A stretch of DNA of 64,000 nt from Dimargaris cristalligena (Eukaryota; Kickxellomycota; Dimargaritomycetes; Dimargaritales; Dimargaritaceae), in the NCBI GenBank assembly GCA_027576995.1, contig JANBQC010000019.1, positions 47,256 through 111,255 on the forward strand. Direction: 5' to 3'. A program made the position numbers and the translations under genes. A model generated the notes under the pieces. It was given only the letters and a program-made list of their open reading frames with translations. It was not told the DNA's origin and searched no databases. The number at the start of each line of letters is the position of its first letter. The first letter of the stretch is position 1. This document shows positions 1-12,737 of the stretch, piece after piece.

Positions 1-729
1 TGGCTTAGCCCACATGGGGAATTGCTGTCCTTATCTATGCCACAATACATCTCTTTAGCCAGGAACGGTGTCCTTGCATCCGCGTCCCCTTCCTAATACC
101 AACTTTCTTGTTGTCAGCGTCTATAATACTGCACTTATGGATCAATTGCTCTATTTGATCAGCCTATTCTTGGCCATGCTGGCGCGTTCCACTCTAAATA
201 TCAATGTAGTTGGCCACACAGTAAGCGGATAAATACAACGAACTCTCAGTGTCTGCATCTGGGCATCACCACCAACTTCCCCCTACTATATTAGCTGGGC
301 TAGAGTGCCACCACCATTACTGGGTCAAGCGTTGGGGAAGCTGTGGTGAAGAGTGTATTATCCGATAGGATTCGTCCAAAATTAAGATCCCACCGTGGTC
401 CCTAAATCCGTAGAGGTGGATAAGGCTTGCTTAGTCAACTGACGCGAAGTTAACAACTAAAACGAGCTTTTCGGATTTTGGAAAAAAACCGATTTCTATA
501 CCCTATTAGCCGAAGGTTGTTCCTTTGGATTCCCAGAGGGCGAGTATTGACGAACAACCCCTCTCTCCGTTGTATGGTGTGTGCTCCTTGTAATTTTTTT
601 ATAGCTCGCCTTGGCTTTGTCCATTATTTCCAACCTCTTTCCATTTCCTTACATTGTTCGATTGCCGTTCCGCGTTCGACCCTTTTTTACTACTCCCTTT
701 TCCCGTCACAGCTCCCCTCCGAATCCAAC
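1..729. other. Left edge, no gene recognised; RPB10 upstream region
   Basis: No open frame here resembles a known protein. The last 150 bases before the RPB10 start are pyrimidine-rich on the + strand (runs of CTTT and TTTTTT between about 590 and 715), which is typical of a fungal 5' leader or promoter. An in-frame open stretch runs upstream of the RPB10 ATG, but the conserved protein begins exactly at 730, so I treat the upstream part as leader. Confidence 0.5.
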
Positions 730-1283
730 ATGATCATCCCAGTTCGTTGCTTCTCTTGCGGCAAAGTCATTGGCAACAAATGGGGCAAATACCTGCAGCT
801 CCTCCAGAGTGAATACAACGAAGGGTACGTCCTCCTATCACCCCAACTTTTTTATCTACATACCGTTGGCAAGGCGCATCGGGTACTATGTGTCGCCGGC
901 TACCCCACTCCCTGCACTGATATTCCCCTCAGCCGTAACTAACCTAGTCCTTATCCAATACGGAATTTGTATATATACACTCTTTGTGATTATCCCTGAA
1001 CCAGAGAGGCTCTGGATATCCTCGGCCTGGAGCGCTTCTGCTGTCGCCGTATGGTGCTCACCCACGTCGATTTGATTGAAAAGCTGCTCCACTATAACCG
1101 TAAGTTCTTGCCACATATCCTTTCCGATGCACTCGTTAGCTTTAGCCAGAAACTGTTCCGCCTTTTCCACCATATTGCCACTGTATGAACCAATCTAACC
1201 CACTACTTTTCTGATCCCTCTCCCATTCCCCCAAATTGGGCCCGACCTTAGCTCTCGAACGGCGAAACACGAGCTCCTTTTAA
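730..1283 (+). CDS. RPB10: RNA polymerases I/II/III common subunit RPB10 (ABC10-beta)
   Basis: Small zinc-binding subunit shared by the three nuclear RNA polymerases; it helps assemble the RPB3/RPB11-type platform. I join three exons: 730-824, 1005-1099 and 1252-1283, giving 73 residues, close to the family's usual 67-71. The protein starts [15 protein letters not shown], the invariant N-terminus of the family, and continues through [13 protein letters not shown] and [16 protein letters not shown], both near-identical to other RPB10s. The zinc ligands are visible as C7, C10 and the CC pair in FCCRR. Donors are GTACGT and GTAAGT. The second acceptor was chosen because only it restores the conserved NPLE; the tail RRNTSSF is lineage-specific. 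The residue after EYNEG is Glu where most homologues have Asp. Identification is certain; the last eight residues depend on the third-exon choice. Confidence 0.93.
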
Positions 1284-1667
1284 GGATAATGCATTGACAC
1301 TGGTCCACCGCAAACTACCTACCACTGGATTCATGCCATCTATCTACATGTGAACAACTGCAATAAACCTTGGTGATTAGCAAAACGGGTTGTATAACCC
1401 ACCAAATATTAAATTATACCAACTACTACTACTACTATTACTGCTATAGAGCATGCTCAGCCCATAACTATGGCTAGAATTTGGCTGGTTAAGTTGGTCA
1501 TCTTCAATTTTCTTTTAAATAATAACAGGGTAGGGGTTCAACAGAGGCGTTTATATAAGATGTAGAAATAAACTTGGACTACACTGCGATAGATGCTATA
1601 TGATTCAGAAAATAAATTCCCCTAATACCGAAACTAATTGGGAAGAGAAACGCAAAGAGTGGCCGTA
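1284..1667. other. Intergenic region between convergent RPB10 and EFL1
   Basis: About 385 bases separating two 3' ends. It is AT-rich and contains a short ACT trinucleotide run at about 1422-1437. I see nothing else in it; it should hold both polyadenylation sites. Confidence 0.5.
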
Positions 1668-4600
1668 CTACTTCTTGAGAGTCCGTTGCTTTTCGGCCGA
1701 TTCGACTATTTTCCTTTCGACAAACATGCCCTATGGCGTTGATCAATTTGGAAAGTTGTTGTGGAAGTAGAGCAAAAGGCGGGGGTAGTAGTGTTACAAT
1801 CGAGGGCGAAGGGATGGTAAGTTAATTTGCAGTAGCAAGTGAAGGTCATTTTCAACATTAATATATATAAAAGCTGATTGGAAACCCCCTCTCACTCTAA
1901 AAAATATATAGTCGAATATCTTACCTTGCGTTTACGGACCGAATCCACGTATTTCTTGGCCAGATTCTCCCGATCCGACTTTTCGCCGAGATCTTCCAGT
2001 TCCTCCTCGGTCGTGGGTACCCAGAAGGGATCTTCCTCCAAGATTTCGAACCCGCTAAACAGCAGCTGGGGACTAGCCGCCCCGGAGGTTCGTTTCCGAA
2101 TATCATCGGCGAACCCGAAGCTTTCCACCACAGGCAAACGGGCCTGGACTTGGAATAGCGAGGTACCGTCTTTCATTTCCTCGGAAATGATACGGCCTCG
2201 GCGTTTGGCAATCACCGCGTAGACTTTGCCGAGTACCTCACTGGTGGCCTGGATTTCCACACTGTACATGGCCAGCATCAGGCGAGGGGACCAACTCAAA
2301 AAGCTTTGTCGGCAGGCTTCCCGGGTGGCCATAATCACCTGGCCGGGTAGAGTATTCTTGAGGACCGACCAAGCAGCCGTGGCGCTCTCATCGCTCCCTT
2401 CCTTCTCCCCGTTGGCCTTAGGCAAACGGTCCGAATGGATTTGGCAACCTTCCAAAGTGAAACACAGACCTACCACCGGTTCAGCGCAGAGCGGGCCGTT
2501 GAGGGTGGCAAGTTGGAACCCAGTAGCCACCGATTCCTCGAGGTCGCGCAGGGTTATAGTCGCCGTTCTGGGTTCTTCAGCCACATTCAGCTGGGCGACC
2601 CGGTCAGACAAGGCCTCCGTGGAGAGTGTAGGGGCATCCGACTGGGAGGCCGAAGCATCCGGGGACACGGGGCCAGTGGCGTGCTTACTGCGCTGCTGAG
2701 TGACTGGTTTGGGTTGGTAGTCGGCCAGATTGTTGATAAACAAGTTGGGGCCAATACGCTTAGGCCCGCAGAGCCAGATGTTATCGACCACGGCGCCCCA
2801 CTGGCTCTTATGCTCCACCTCATCTTCGCGGAAGAGGGCCTCAAGCGCGACCCGAAACTCGTACCAGCCCAGGAGACGCTGGTGGCCGGGTCGACCTGCG
2901 GTTACTCCACTAGTGTCCAGTGTATCCACGGCATCTTCGCCACTGTCGGGGTAATTGCGCCCGGTCCACAGTTGTTTGATGGTTTCCCGATGTTCGGCCA
3001 AGAAGGCGACCACGGTGGCGGGGAGGGGTCGGCATGAGATGGTAACATCACAGACTCCGTTGCTTGTGGTGACGGTCACTACAGAGGAAGGTACAACCGG
3101 GAACCCACGCGAATTGGGCGGTACCGATGTCGCCACCCGGGCGGGGGGTCCGCTGTTACTGGATTCACCGGCAGGTGGCTGTTGGCCACCACGAGCCAGT
3201 AGCGGAGCGACGGTTTCCCGGAAGGGCACAAGCGGAGGTGAAACGTGAATCTCAATCCGGGCGAATCGCTCTCGCAGGTCAGTGAGGCACCGCTCGAGAT
3301 GCAGTTCACCGGCGGTGGCAATAACGTGCTCACCGGTTTCCTGAAGGTACACTTCGACACAGGGGTCCGATTGGTTCAACAGTTTAAGTCCGTGGACCAG
3401 TTGGCTCATCTCAGACAGGCGCGCCGGTTCGAGGGCGGCCCGGACAATAGGCGCGGAGGTAGTCAATATGGAGCCGAGACTCGGGCATTCCAGACTGGTA
3501 CTTATTGTGGCCGATTTTAAGACCTGGTCACCCAGGCCGGCCATAGCGAAGACGTTGCCGGCCATCACTTGAGGCACAGGTAGCAGGTCGCGTCCCATGA
3601 GTAAGTACAGCTTTCCGACGGTTACTCGGTGTACATACTGACTCTGAACCGCCACAGGAAGGGTATGGTCGTACTTGGGGGACAGGGCGTACATCTCTTG
3701 ACCCTCCCGAACTGTACCCGAATAAATTCGGCAAAACCCAATCAAGGCTTGGTCATTCTCGGATGAGTTGGTTTCTGCCTGGGGTTCCCGGGTGGTTTCG
3801 GCAAGTTGCTCCATGGGAATGGGCTGGCCATCGCCAGTTAGACCGGTGGTATTTGCTTCGTCTGCTTGCCGACGGATACGTTCCACCCTGCCCCGGGCTC
3901 GCAGCTCGTCGGCCGAAAGCTGCCGACGCTGGTTCTCGGGCAACTGGCTGACGGGCACTGAGAACATTTTGGACACGTAGATGGTGATGGGGGCAGATTC
4001 GGAGGTATCGCACTCAAACATGGCCCGTTCCAAGTCGTTCTTGGGTTCGGCCACGTCATCGTCGAACGGGTACAGCAATTTGGGTATCCGCACCTGTTGG
4101 GCCTGGCGGGGCGAGGGGAGCTTCTCGATAACGGCGAGGAAAACAGCGGTGGATAGAGGTAGCCACTGGCTCATCAGATTCATAATTAAGGCCTGGCTGT
4201 CCTTGGTGCGGAGGTCGCGAGGAAGAAACTTGAGCTTAAGGGCTTGGACGATTTTCTCAATGCGGGCTTGGTCCGGGTGTATAATGACCGCATCATAGGC
4301 AGCCCAGATGTTCTCCAGAACAAACTGGACGAACAGGGGCTTGAGGGCCCGTCCTTTGAGGGCCTTGTGGGGCACGATACGCTTAGTCTTGGGGTCAAGG
4401 TAATAGTCTCCCCACAGAGTGGTGCGGAGGACGGACTCACGGATTTTGAGTTTGGCGGCATAGAGCTGGGCAAAGTGGCTGATTCCGAACGACCAGCCAT
4501 GGATAGCACTGGCGAATATCACGTTGCCTAGTTCGGGCGAAAAGTAAATTTGGGAGTCGTCAATTTCCTTCAGGGCCCAGTCCAAGGTAGTGTCGGGGCC

Positions 4601-5320
4601 ATCAGTGGCGGCATTTTCGAGCATTTTCAACTTGGCTTCATCCAGTTTGCGGGCGTCGGCCTCCAGAATCTCGCCGGTCAGGAAAGTGGCCATCACCGCA
4701 TTGACCTGTTCCAGAATCTGGCACATGTGCTGGTAGGCTTCCGTCGGGGTCATTTGCCACTCGGTAATAAGCCGGTCCATTTTGTTGAGTACCAAAACGG
4801 GCCGAACATTTTCCGTCCAGGCTTGTTTGAGAACTGTAATGGTTTGGGTGCACACGCCTTCGATGACGTCAACCAGCACCAAGGCACCGTCGCAGAGTCG
4901 CGAGGCCGTCGACACTTCGCTGGAGAAGTCCACATGGCCAGGTGAATCGATGAGGTTAATGAGGTATTCGTGGGCTTCCATGGACGGGGTGGAGTCGGCG
5001 GGCGGGGTCGAGGTCGAGGCTGAAGGCGGGGTAGTGGAAGCTTCGGTAGAATCGGCGCTGGAGGCGGACCGGCGGAGCACTTTAAAGTACAGGCTGATTC
5101 CGCTCGATTCCATTGTAATGCCTCGCTCCTGCTCATCCTCCCGACTGTCCAAGTACCGGATTTTCCCCGCCAACTTGGCTGAAATCACGCCGTTGGTAGT
5201 AAGTAGTGAATCCGATAAGGTGGTTTTGCCATGGTCCACATGGGCCAATATGCAAATGTTGCGGATGTTGTCGGTGTGGGACTGGAGAGCACCCAGACGT
5301 TGGGCTTGTAGCGAAGTCAT
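1668..5320 (-). CDS. RIA1: Ribosome assembly GTPase EFL1/RIA1 (elongation factor 2-like)
   Basis: Cytoplasmic GTPase that, with SBDS/SDO1, releases eIF6/TIF6 from pre-60S subunits. It has two exons, 1925-5320 and 1668-1730 (intron 1731-1924, donor GTAAGA), joined in phase 0 to give 1152 residues. The intron was placed because the family's C-terminus after VRKRKG continues as MFVERKIVESAEKQRTLKK, which is found in the small downstream exon. GTPase motifs: AHVDHGKTT at 26-34, the switch I/G2 region in ERGITMESS, DSPGHVDF (G3) at about 125 and NKMD (G4). The LDSREDEQERGITMESS stretch and the total length separate it from true eEF2 (about 840 residues). A Ser/Thr/Pro-rich stretch of roughly 30 residues lies between G2 and G3. 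An acidic or low-complexity linker precedes the EF-G-like C-terminal domains. Confidence 0.95.
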
Positions 5321-6143
5321 GGTGAAGTATAATATGAAAAATGGGTGAAGTAGTTCAAATAAACGGACAAGTAAAAAGTCGAGTCAATCGGCAATGGTCA
5401 CTGGGTAGGTATTAGTAAGCAAAGACACAGCTGGAAGAAGCTATGGGGGTTTAGAGTGGGACAGTGGCGAAGCGCATTGATATATATATATATATACCAG
5501 ACTAAATGCATGAAAAATCAGGGATAGGTGGGGTATATGCAACAGGCCTTTTTAGATTTTTTTTAAAAAAACATGCCAAAGTTATTGGTGGTAAAACAGC
5601 CGCTCGTCTTGTCCCACTCGCCAATCCTTTTCCCTCGTTTCCATCTCCGCAGCCACAAATCGAATAACGACTGGCGAGTACCATTTGGGTTGTCCGGCAA
5701 TTGCTGCGGATTGTCAGCGGCTACTTAAGCCACCAAATCGACTCTGTATCAGCTGCACATGGCACTACTATTGAGACAATAGCTAGCCCTTCATAGACGT
5801 CATGTTGATCCGTAAGAAACCTAGGAAAACTACCGAATTATATTAACGATAAATGGAGATGAAAGTGAATACACAGCTACGGAGGTTCAGGGGGTTGCGA
5901 AGAAATTATTTCGATTCTGCCTATTGGTACGAAACAATATGGGCTAGGAAACACCGCAAATGGTCCAGAAAAAAATATAGTCTACTAGTTTTTAACGGGG
6001 CACTTGTTATAATAAGCCGAGTGCGGCCTGGCCAAAGGGTTGTGCTACACACTGCCAAAGGCTACATCAAGGGGCATATTGTGCCATATTCCCGGCAGAG
6101 CAGGACCAGTGGTCCGACGGCAGTGTAACTATAAGAGTACCGA
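5321..6143. other. Intergenic region upstream of EFL1 and downstream of calcineurin B
   Basis: Contains a TA dinucleotide run at 5481-5496 and a perfect T8A7 palindrome at 5557-5571. A 91-codon open frame on the + strand (5853-6128) begins at an ATG and is rich in Arg and Lys, but it resembles no family I know and has no visible signal sequence; I do not call it as a gene. Confidence 0.4.
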
Positions 6144-6914
6144 TTAAAAAGTATCCAGAGTTAACTGTTTAGCAACATCGGTCCGCTCCACAAATTTGCA
6201 GAACTCTTCGAAGCTGATTCGGCCGTCCCCGTCCTGGTCGGCTTCCATAATCGACTTGTCCACAATCTGTTGGAGCTGCTCGTCCTTCAGGTTGCTACCC
6301 ACCATGGTCTTCATGACCAAAAACAGCTCCCCGTTGGAAATAAACCCGTCCCGGTCCATATCGTAGATCTTGAAGGCGAAGCGTAATTTCTCCTGCTTGT
6401 TGCCCCGCGCGCTAAACGTACTCAACCCGTTGATGAATTCCTTAAAGTCGACATCGCCGCCACCGTCTTGGTCGAAAATGGCAATGAGCCGCTGGGCCAG
6501 GGGGTTATTGGAAATCTGGGGGATGGCCAGGAACTCCTCTTTATCGATAGTGCCCGAGCGGTCCTTGTCGAGCTTGGCAAACCGCTTATACAGTCGCTGG
6601 ATTTCCTCCGCCGTGACTAGAGGGGTAGGTAAGCGGTACGTGGATGTATGGCGGGGGAAATTGGAAAAAGAAAGAGTAGTAATATACGGGTGAGTACAGC
6701 CCAGGCCTCATATGCCCGATATAGGATATGTACTTGGGAGTTTTCCGGACACGAGACGCTTGGGAGAAGGGTTACCCGGGCAGACTCCCCCTCTCCCCCC
6801 TGCCTTGGAGCTGGGACTATAGGTTAGAGGTATGAATAAGGGATTGACCTGGCACGCCTACTTACAATTCGAGCTATTCACCATTTCTTCGAGCTGAGAC
6901 TGATTGTTACCCAT
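6144..6914 (-). CDS. CNB1: Calcineurin regulatory subunit B
   Basis: Ca2+-binding regulatory subunit of the phosphatase calcineurin, which acts in cytosolic calcium and stress signalling. Two exons, 6866-6914 and 6144-6616, join (F17 is split by the intron) to give 173 residues, the normal length for the family. Four complete EF-hand loops are readable: [12 protein letters not shown] (33-44), [12 protein letters not shown] (65-76), [12 protein letters not shown] (102-113) and [12 protein letters not shown] (143-154). All have acidic residues at positions 1, 3 and 12. The N-terminus MGNNQS carries the Gly2 N-myristoylation context typical of calcineurin B. The small first exon of 16 codons ending in NSSN and the donor GTAAGT support the start. 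The catalytic subunit A is not in this window. Confidence 0.95.
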
Positions 6915-7565
6915 GGTGACGACCTAAAGTGGGGATTGCTGAGGTTAGAAAGTGGCAAATAGAGCTGTGCTAATGAGAGGAATGAAGGAACTAAAATGGC
7001 GGAAGGATGGGGATGACGTTTGGAAAAGACGGGAAGGCCAGACGAAGATGCAGGGAAAATAAACCGAATGCGGTCTTTGGGAAATGGGAAGGTCAAGAGG
7101 GCTTAAACAATAAGTCTTAGCACAGTGCAACAAGGGCTTCGGGTAAGGTGGTTGGATAACTCATAATTTACAGGCGGGGGGAGTTGTACGTTACTTACGC
7201 ACATTTGCCAATTTTGGACAAGTACAGCCCTATCGAGCCTCTTCTATTTTTCTACCGTTATACTGCAATTATTGGCCAGATTGGCAAAATCAGCTCACAT
7301 GATAAGCCGACTAGGGCTGGTCTTTATTAGAACCGGTCAATCGACCTTAGAGTTAAATAACTAAGCGGTTAAATCAGAAATCGCCGGCGTTTATCCAAAC
7401 ACACAGGCAGGGGGCATTCAACGATTAACAAGTGTACCCGAAATATTTACTGTATTTTCAATTCATCAAAAGAACATATCCAATATTTTGAACAATGTAA
7501 TCAATGCGCTTTGGCCAGTCGGACTACCACGCCCCCCATTTAAAACGTTCGACCAATCTTACTAA
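6915..7565. other. Intergenic region between calcineurin B start and SMP3 end
   Basis: About 650 bases that must contain the CNB1 promoter (read on the - strand) and the SMP3 3' end. No conserved open frame and no clear TATA element are visible. Confidence 0.4.
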
Positions 7566-10098
7566 CTAGTCATGAAGCTGGCGAACGACCAAGGATGATC
7601 GAGTCGCGGGGGACTGCAAAACAAGACCCAAATCATCGAAATTAACGTGTGGGAACGCCTCGTACACGATAGCCGAGCGTTGCTTAAGTTGACGGAGCTC
7701 CTCAACCGCCCAGTCAACCGAACTAGGGTAAATTAACAGGGTCCTAAATGGTAGTATAACATGGGAGCGAAGTAGATGCTATGGTACAATTAGAACCGGT
7801 CAAAAAACTGGTTTCCAAGGATGCTGAATCAAACCACCTATACCAAATCTTACCCCATTAAGCAACTGGGTGTATTAACCTAGCCTCACATAGGGAGGTT
7901 TACAGTCAAAGGAAGATGGTGGCTTACCGGGTGCATAGGTGGGCGGTGTGATTACACTTAAAAATCGCCGATCCATCAGTTGCTTGATCAGGGACGGGTG
8001 CAATGCCACTTCCGGAGTCTAGGAATTCCATAAAGCGGGATCTTGGCTTGCCGGCTAAATCAACAACATTGACGACCCAGGCGGGCTCGGTGTCAAGGCG
8101 GCCCATCGCTAGCAAATGGGGCATCGGCATAAGGGTCTTATAAAACACTGCCGTTGTTTCAAAGCGGCGAGAAGGCGATACTAGAGACCCTATTTGTCAT
8201 GGTATGTATTCACAGCAGAAATATTAGTAATAATAATCCGCAGGTAGACAATAGTTTTAGAAAATACGGTGCTCAGGATTCCAAACAGGGAGTCGCCATA
8301 CGTCGGTAGGTAGACGGGTCTTAATACGGCTTACTACACATCATTGTGGCTATTACCTTCCAATGGCGTGAAGGCCTTTGGCAGACCCCGGCACTGTTGG
8401 TGTGATTGCGACAGAGGGTGGCACTGTTGGTTGGTTCGGGCAGTTGTTTGGATAAACTGCAAAGCCGGTATGATACCCGCTTGGTGGAGACCTCCAAAGG
8501 TGATCAGCAACACACCATTAAATATCGCCCACACCCGCTGAACCAAAGGAGAGATTAGACAATTCCCGCATAAGATAAGTTAGAAAAAAACACATAGTAC
8601 ATAGGGAGGGTCCTGGAGGATTGGGATAGGATTGGGTGAGTACATTGAGTCTGAATTAGGCGGTTTTAACGTCCTAATATAAAAGCTTACCCAGAACCAA
8701 GGACCGGCTTGATTAATGAGTGGGGCACAGATCGCCACGAGGCTTGGGAGTAAAGGTAGAAGGAACCGCGGCTCCTGGTGGGGAAACCAGGAGAGGATTG
8801 AAATACCTAAGGCGATACTAGTCCAAAAGACTTGGTAAATCAAAAAGTCGGAAAAGCGAAATATACTTTTGACATATGCGGTTAATTCGGGTCTTTTCGA
8901 AGATGTATGTTGGTATGAAGATAAGGGGCTGGTTGTGTTAAGGGCACTGCTATTTTTTTTTAAAAAAAGCTAAGAAATCATAACAATGCAAACCCTTACC
9001 AATTAAAAGCCCGCCATTAGCAGGCGCAGTAGTTCGGAGTCGGATGGTTTGTGACATTTGGTAGTAGAATATCGGAACAAGTGGGCCAAATAGCAGTGGG
9101 AAATTCACGAGAATGTGAAGGTACTTGGGGTGGAGGCCATGCTGGGCCAAATTATCGGGATCCATGTTGTACAATAGATTGTTAAGAGGGGTGATCACAA
9201 CCCGAGACTGCAGCAAAGTCCAGAGTTGTTTGGGATTAGATACCAAAAGGGTGACTGTAGACTTGCTGACGAAGAGCTCTGACCAATTGGGTGGATAGAA
9301 GTAGGCGGAGTCACTAACAAGGCAGCTTAGAACAGTTACCAGAAATCCCAGCAGACAGGGCCACGCGGCCACAAAGAACAGTTGGTAGACACGTACAGGA
9401 AGGGGTCGATAAGTTGAATGTGGGCCGTTTGACGGGTGATACAGTAGGTATAAGAAATATACCGCGAAGGGAATGGCAAATGCGGCAAAGGTGATGCGCG
9501 TAAATAATCCGAGGGCCATGATAACACCAAATGCAAACACCGGCCATTTAGGGGGCTGGGAGGGTGGCGGGCCGGTTTGGACCGAGCCAATGCCGGATTT
9601 CAGCAAAGAAAGGAGTACCAGTGTAGCGAGGCATAGTAAAATCGTTTCCAGGGAGTTGGTGAATGTGTGGATTAGGAACGTGCCAACCACGAACGACGAA
9701 GCCAGCAGTCGAAGGGGCCGACGAGCCGATACACCTAAAAAAGCCAATACCGCTCCGACGGTATAATCGACAATGAATGACAGGACAGTAGCCCATAACC
9801 GCTCCGCATACAAAACGGTATAGGGAGCTGGTTGAAACTGGTAGCCTAAGGCCTGGGCTAGCGTAGAAACGGCATTCAGGCCGGTAAAGGGCACACCGGC
9901 GAGCAGATAAACTGGGACAATGGAGCGACTGGGCAAACCAGCAGCGTCGAATTCCCAGGGTACCGAGTGTCGATAGTGGGCTATGGAGCCGGCGGCAATT
10001 TCAACGGTCTGGAAGAACTCATCGGGGTGAATGTAACCTGGCAGTAATGCGGCCACAAAACGCAGTGACGCAAGCGTTAAATAAATGGAATCGACCAT
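7566..10098 (-). CDS. SMP3: GPI mannosyltransferase 4 (SMP3/PIG-Z), adds the fourth mannose
   Basis: ER multispanning glycosyltransferase (GT22 / ALG9-like family) that adds a fourth mannose to GPI anchor precursors. I reconstruct five exons: 9000-10098, 8691-8830, 8357-8537, 7928-8180 and 7566-7722, total 609 residues. The frame stays open through four introns of 153-205 nt. The N-terminal luminal motif GYIHPDEFFQ (residues 21-30), with the acidic pair D26/E27, is diagnostic of the family. The HQEPRF motif follows in exon 2, and TPLNNLLYNMDPDNLAQHGL resembles the PIG-Z/SMP3 branch rather than PIG-B/GPI10. Repeated hydrophobic segments fit about 8-10 membrane spans. The ATG at 10098 was preferred over an in-frame ATG 23 codons upstream because homologues have few residues before HPDEFFQ. 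Exon 2 begins within the codon for V of VFWTS. Its acceptor (intron ending ...TTTACCAAG) is the only AG that restores the frame and is the least certain junction. Confidence 0.88.
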
Positions 10099-10652
10099 GG
10101 TGGCCCTAATGATAGGGGTTACGGAAGAGTACCGAAATTCGGGAGGGAGGGAGGAACAGTAAGACAATCACGGGTTGTGCCAACTGACGGGAAAAGTAGA
10201 CTTGTCGATGCCCAAATACCAAACCATTAGTCAGTGACGGCAATACCGATTCAAGAGCTACGAGGGAGTACATTTCAATGAGCAGGTTCAAGGAATAATT
10301 TTTATTTATATATTTTTTCGGAGTGGGCAGCAAGCTCCCTTCCCAAATTGTGGGTGGGTGAGGGGAATAGCCCTTTATCTTTCTCCAAGGGAACAGCAAA
10401 AGCCACGAATGGGAAGCACTAACTAACCCCTTACTATGGCTTATCAGAATAACTCCGACACGAGCTCAACTAAATACCAAGCCGAGGAACGAAGTCATTT
10501 TATAATATAATCATTAGGAAGATAGATCGCATACTCGATACGAGTGTATTTAAACAACTCAAGAAACTACTTTTAAAAGGAATCAAATGCCTTGGACAAA
10601 CTGATAAAAGACAATACCAAGCTCAAATTCCAACCAAGGGCAACCCGTATCT
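10099..10652. other. Intergenic region, SMP3 promoter and RRP3 3' flank
   Basis: About 550 AT-rich bases between two genes transcribed leftward. No supported coding sequence and no distinctive element. Confidence 0.4.
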
Positions 10653-12737
10653 CTAGCGGCGGCCGCGTTTGCCCATCCGGTCCTTACCGACAGATTTGAC
10701 AGCATCCTTAATAGCCTTGTCGCGCACCACGTCCTTATCGGCCGACGATGACGAACCATGGGGGCGCTTACGTCCGAATTTCCGAATTTCGTCTTCCTTG
10801 ATTTCCATATTAGCGATCCGCATAGCCTCATGGACCCGCTCCTGCAGCATCATCACGCCCTCGGCATCGACCTTGAACTCGTCCAGTTTCTTATCCAAGG
10901 CAAACTCGATCCGCTGGTAGAGTTCGATATCGTATTGGGTCACAAACGTGATACTCTTTCCCGACCGACCGGCCCGGGCCGTACGGCCAACCCGGTGAAT
11001 ATAGTCCTTGGAGTTGCTCGGCACGTCGTAGTTGATCACCACGTCCACCATGGGGATATCCAAACCGCGACTGGCCACGTCCGTGGCCACCAGAATGTTG
11101 CGGCTGCCCTCCTTGAATTTACTCAAGGAACCCAGACGGCGGTCCATGCTTAGTTGACCGTGCAGGGGGATGGCCGGGAACCCCAGGTTACGGAGGATCA
11201 ACGAGATGCGAACCGCCTCGGTACAGGTGCGCGCAAACACAATGGCCGAACGGCCCGCAATTTCATTGAGCACGTAAATGAGGTAGGATTCCTTGCGCTT
11301 GAAGGGCAGGAAGGCGTAGTACTGGAGCAGGGTGTCGACCGTCGAGTATTTGTCGGAAACCTCAATCTTGACGGGGTCCTGCAGCGAGGCCCGCTGAAGT
11401 TTGGCTACCTTGGTGGTCATGGTGGCCGAAAACAAGTAAGTGGTACGCTCTTTGGGGATGGCTTTGAGAATGTTGTCAATTTTGGGACCAAAGTCCATGT
11501 CCAGGAGTCGGTCGGCCTCGTCCATCACCTATTAGATATGTTCGCCAAATCAGTCAGTCAGCAATATGGTCAATAGCCGTATAATTAGTATTCCGAATTG
11601 CGAAAAATAGGGGGGCGTGTATGTGTAGATCCAGCTAGTTAGGTCAAAAGTAATCCTATTGAACCGAGTAACCTCGGAAAAACAAAAAAGTGGTTATTGA
11701 ATTTGCTTATAGACCCAGCTATGATTAATTCCACTCGTCGCCACTGAAACACAGTAGTAAAGTAAAGATAAAATCAAAGCACACTTACCAGACATTTGAG
11801 CTTCTTTAAGTCGAAGCCTTTGGTATGTTCCAGATGGTCGGTAAGACGACCAGGGGTACATACGATAATATGGGGCTTTTTGCTGAGGGCAATGGACTGG
11901 GACATCATATCCATACCACCGACAATTACGATGGCCCGAACACCGATACCAGATCCTAACTTTTCAAAGGTTTCCGAGATCTGAATGGCCAATTCACTAT
12001 AATTATAGATATCAGGAGGAGCGATAAAAAAAGGGGGGAAATGAGCTAGGTAAGGCAATCACATTCCAAAATGGCTATAGTCGGATCGGATCTATTGCCT
12101 TATGGTAGTAGACATCTAGCGGATCGGCCAGCCCAACTAATGCCCCTGCCCAAGGCTCGGAAAGTATTCAATCGGTTAGAAAAAACTTCTCCAGAACATG
12201 AGGTAAAAGCCGGGAGATTTATGTATTCGGCTACTTACCGAGTGGGGGCCATAATGCAGGCGTAGAAGGGCTGGGGTTTTTTCCACAGGCCCTGGAGGAT
12301 GGGCAGGGCAAAGGCGGCCGTTTTACCGGAACCAGTCTGGGCCAGTCCAATGATGTCCTTGCCCTCCAGCGCATAGGGCAGCACCTGGGCTTGGATATCG
12401 GTGGGGTTCTTAAAGCCGGCTTTATCGCAGGCTTCGCAAAGCTGGTCCATCACCCCCTAAGTTATGTAAAATACGACGTGGTACATAATTAGACAATGTC
12501 AGTTAGAATAAGTTCTATATACTAGGCAAATAGGTTTGAATAAGGGAATGCCATGCGGCTATAGTGGTGCTTGACGGGCAGAAGAATTGTAGGTAACAGG
12601 TAAGTCGCCGGGCGAATCGACTTCGCATAGTGAACTGACGGGGCAGTGGAGAATGCCTACACTACTTATCAGCCGGTTTGGCTCGACGAACTTACCAAGG
12701 ACGCAAATGAAGGGTTATCCTGGGCTTTTTCGGTCAT
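10653..12737 (-). CDS. RRP3: DEAD-box ATP-dependent RNA helicase RRP3/DDX47
   Basis: Nucleolar helicase needed for pre-18S rRNA processing. Four exons, 12696-12737, 12239-12456, 11789-11996 and 10653-11528, join to 447 residues; the human orthologue has 455. The first exon encodes only 14 residues (ending SFASL). It was found by its GTAAGT donor and by the need for the Q-motif start [15 protein letters not shown]. Helicase motifs: PTDIQ (Q motif), AQTGSGKT (Walker A, 53-60), PTRELA (from 85), TPGRL, DEAD (159-162), SAT (190-192), the motif IV region around [17 protein letters not shown] (V) and [10 protein letters not shown] (VI). The C-terminus is basic (KRGRR), as in this family. Conserved stretches such as [14 protein letters not shown] and [17 protein letters not shown] separate RRP3/DDX47 from other DEAD-box proteins. 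The intervening introns are 239-260 nt. Confidence 0.95.

Noticed and set aside
5853..6128. 91-codon open frame (+) between EFL1 and calcineurin B
   Set aside because: No motif, no signal, and AT-rich intergenic setting; likely chance, though conservation would change this.
9000..10167. Earlier in-frame ATG at 10167 as SMP3 start
   Set aside because: It adds 23 residues before the conserved HPDEFFQ region that homologues do not have; the ATG at 10098 leaves a normal short N-terminus.
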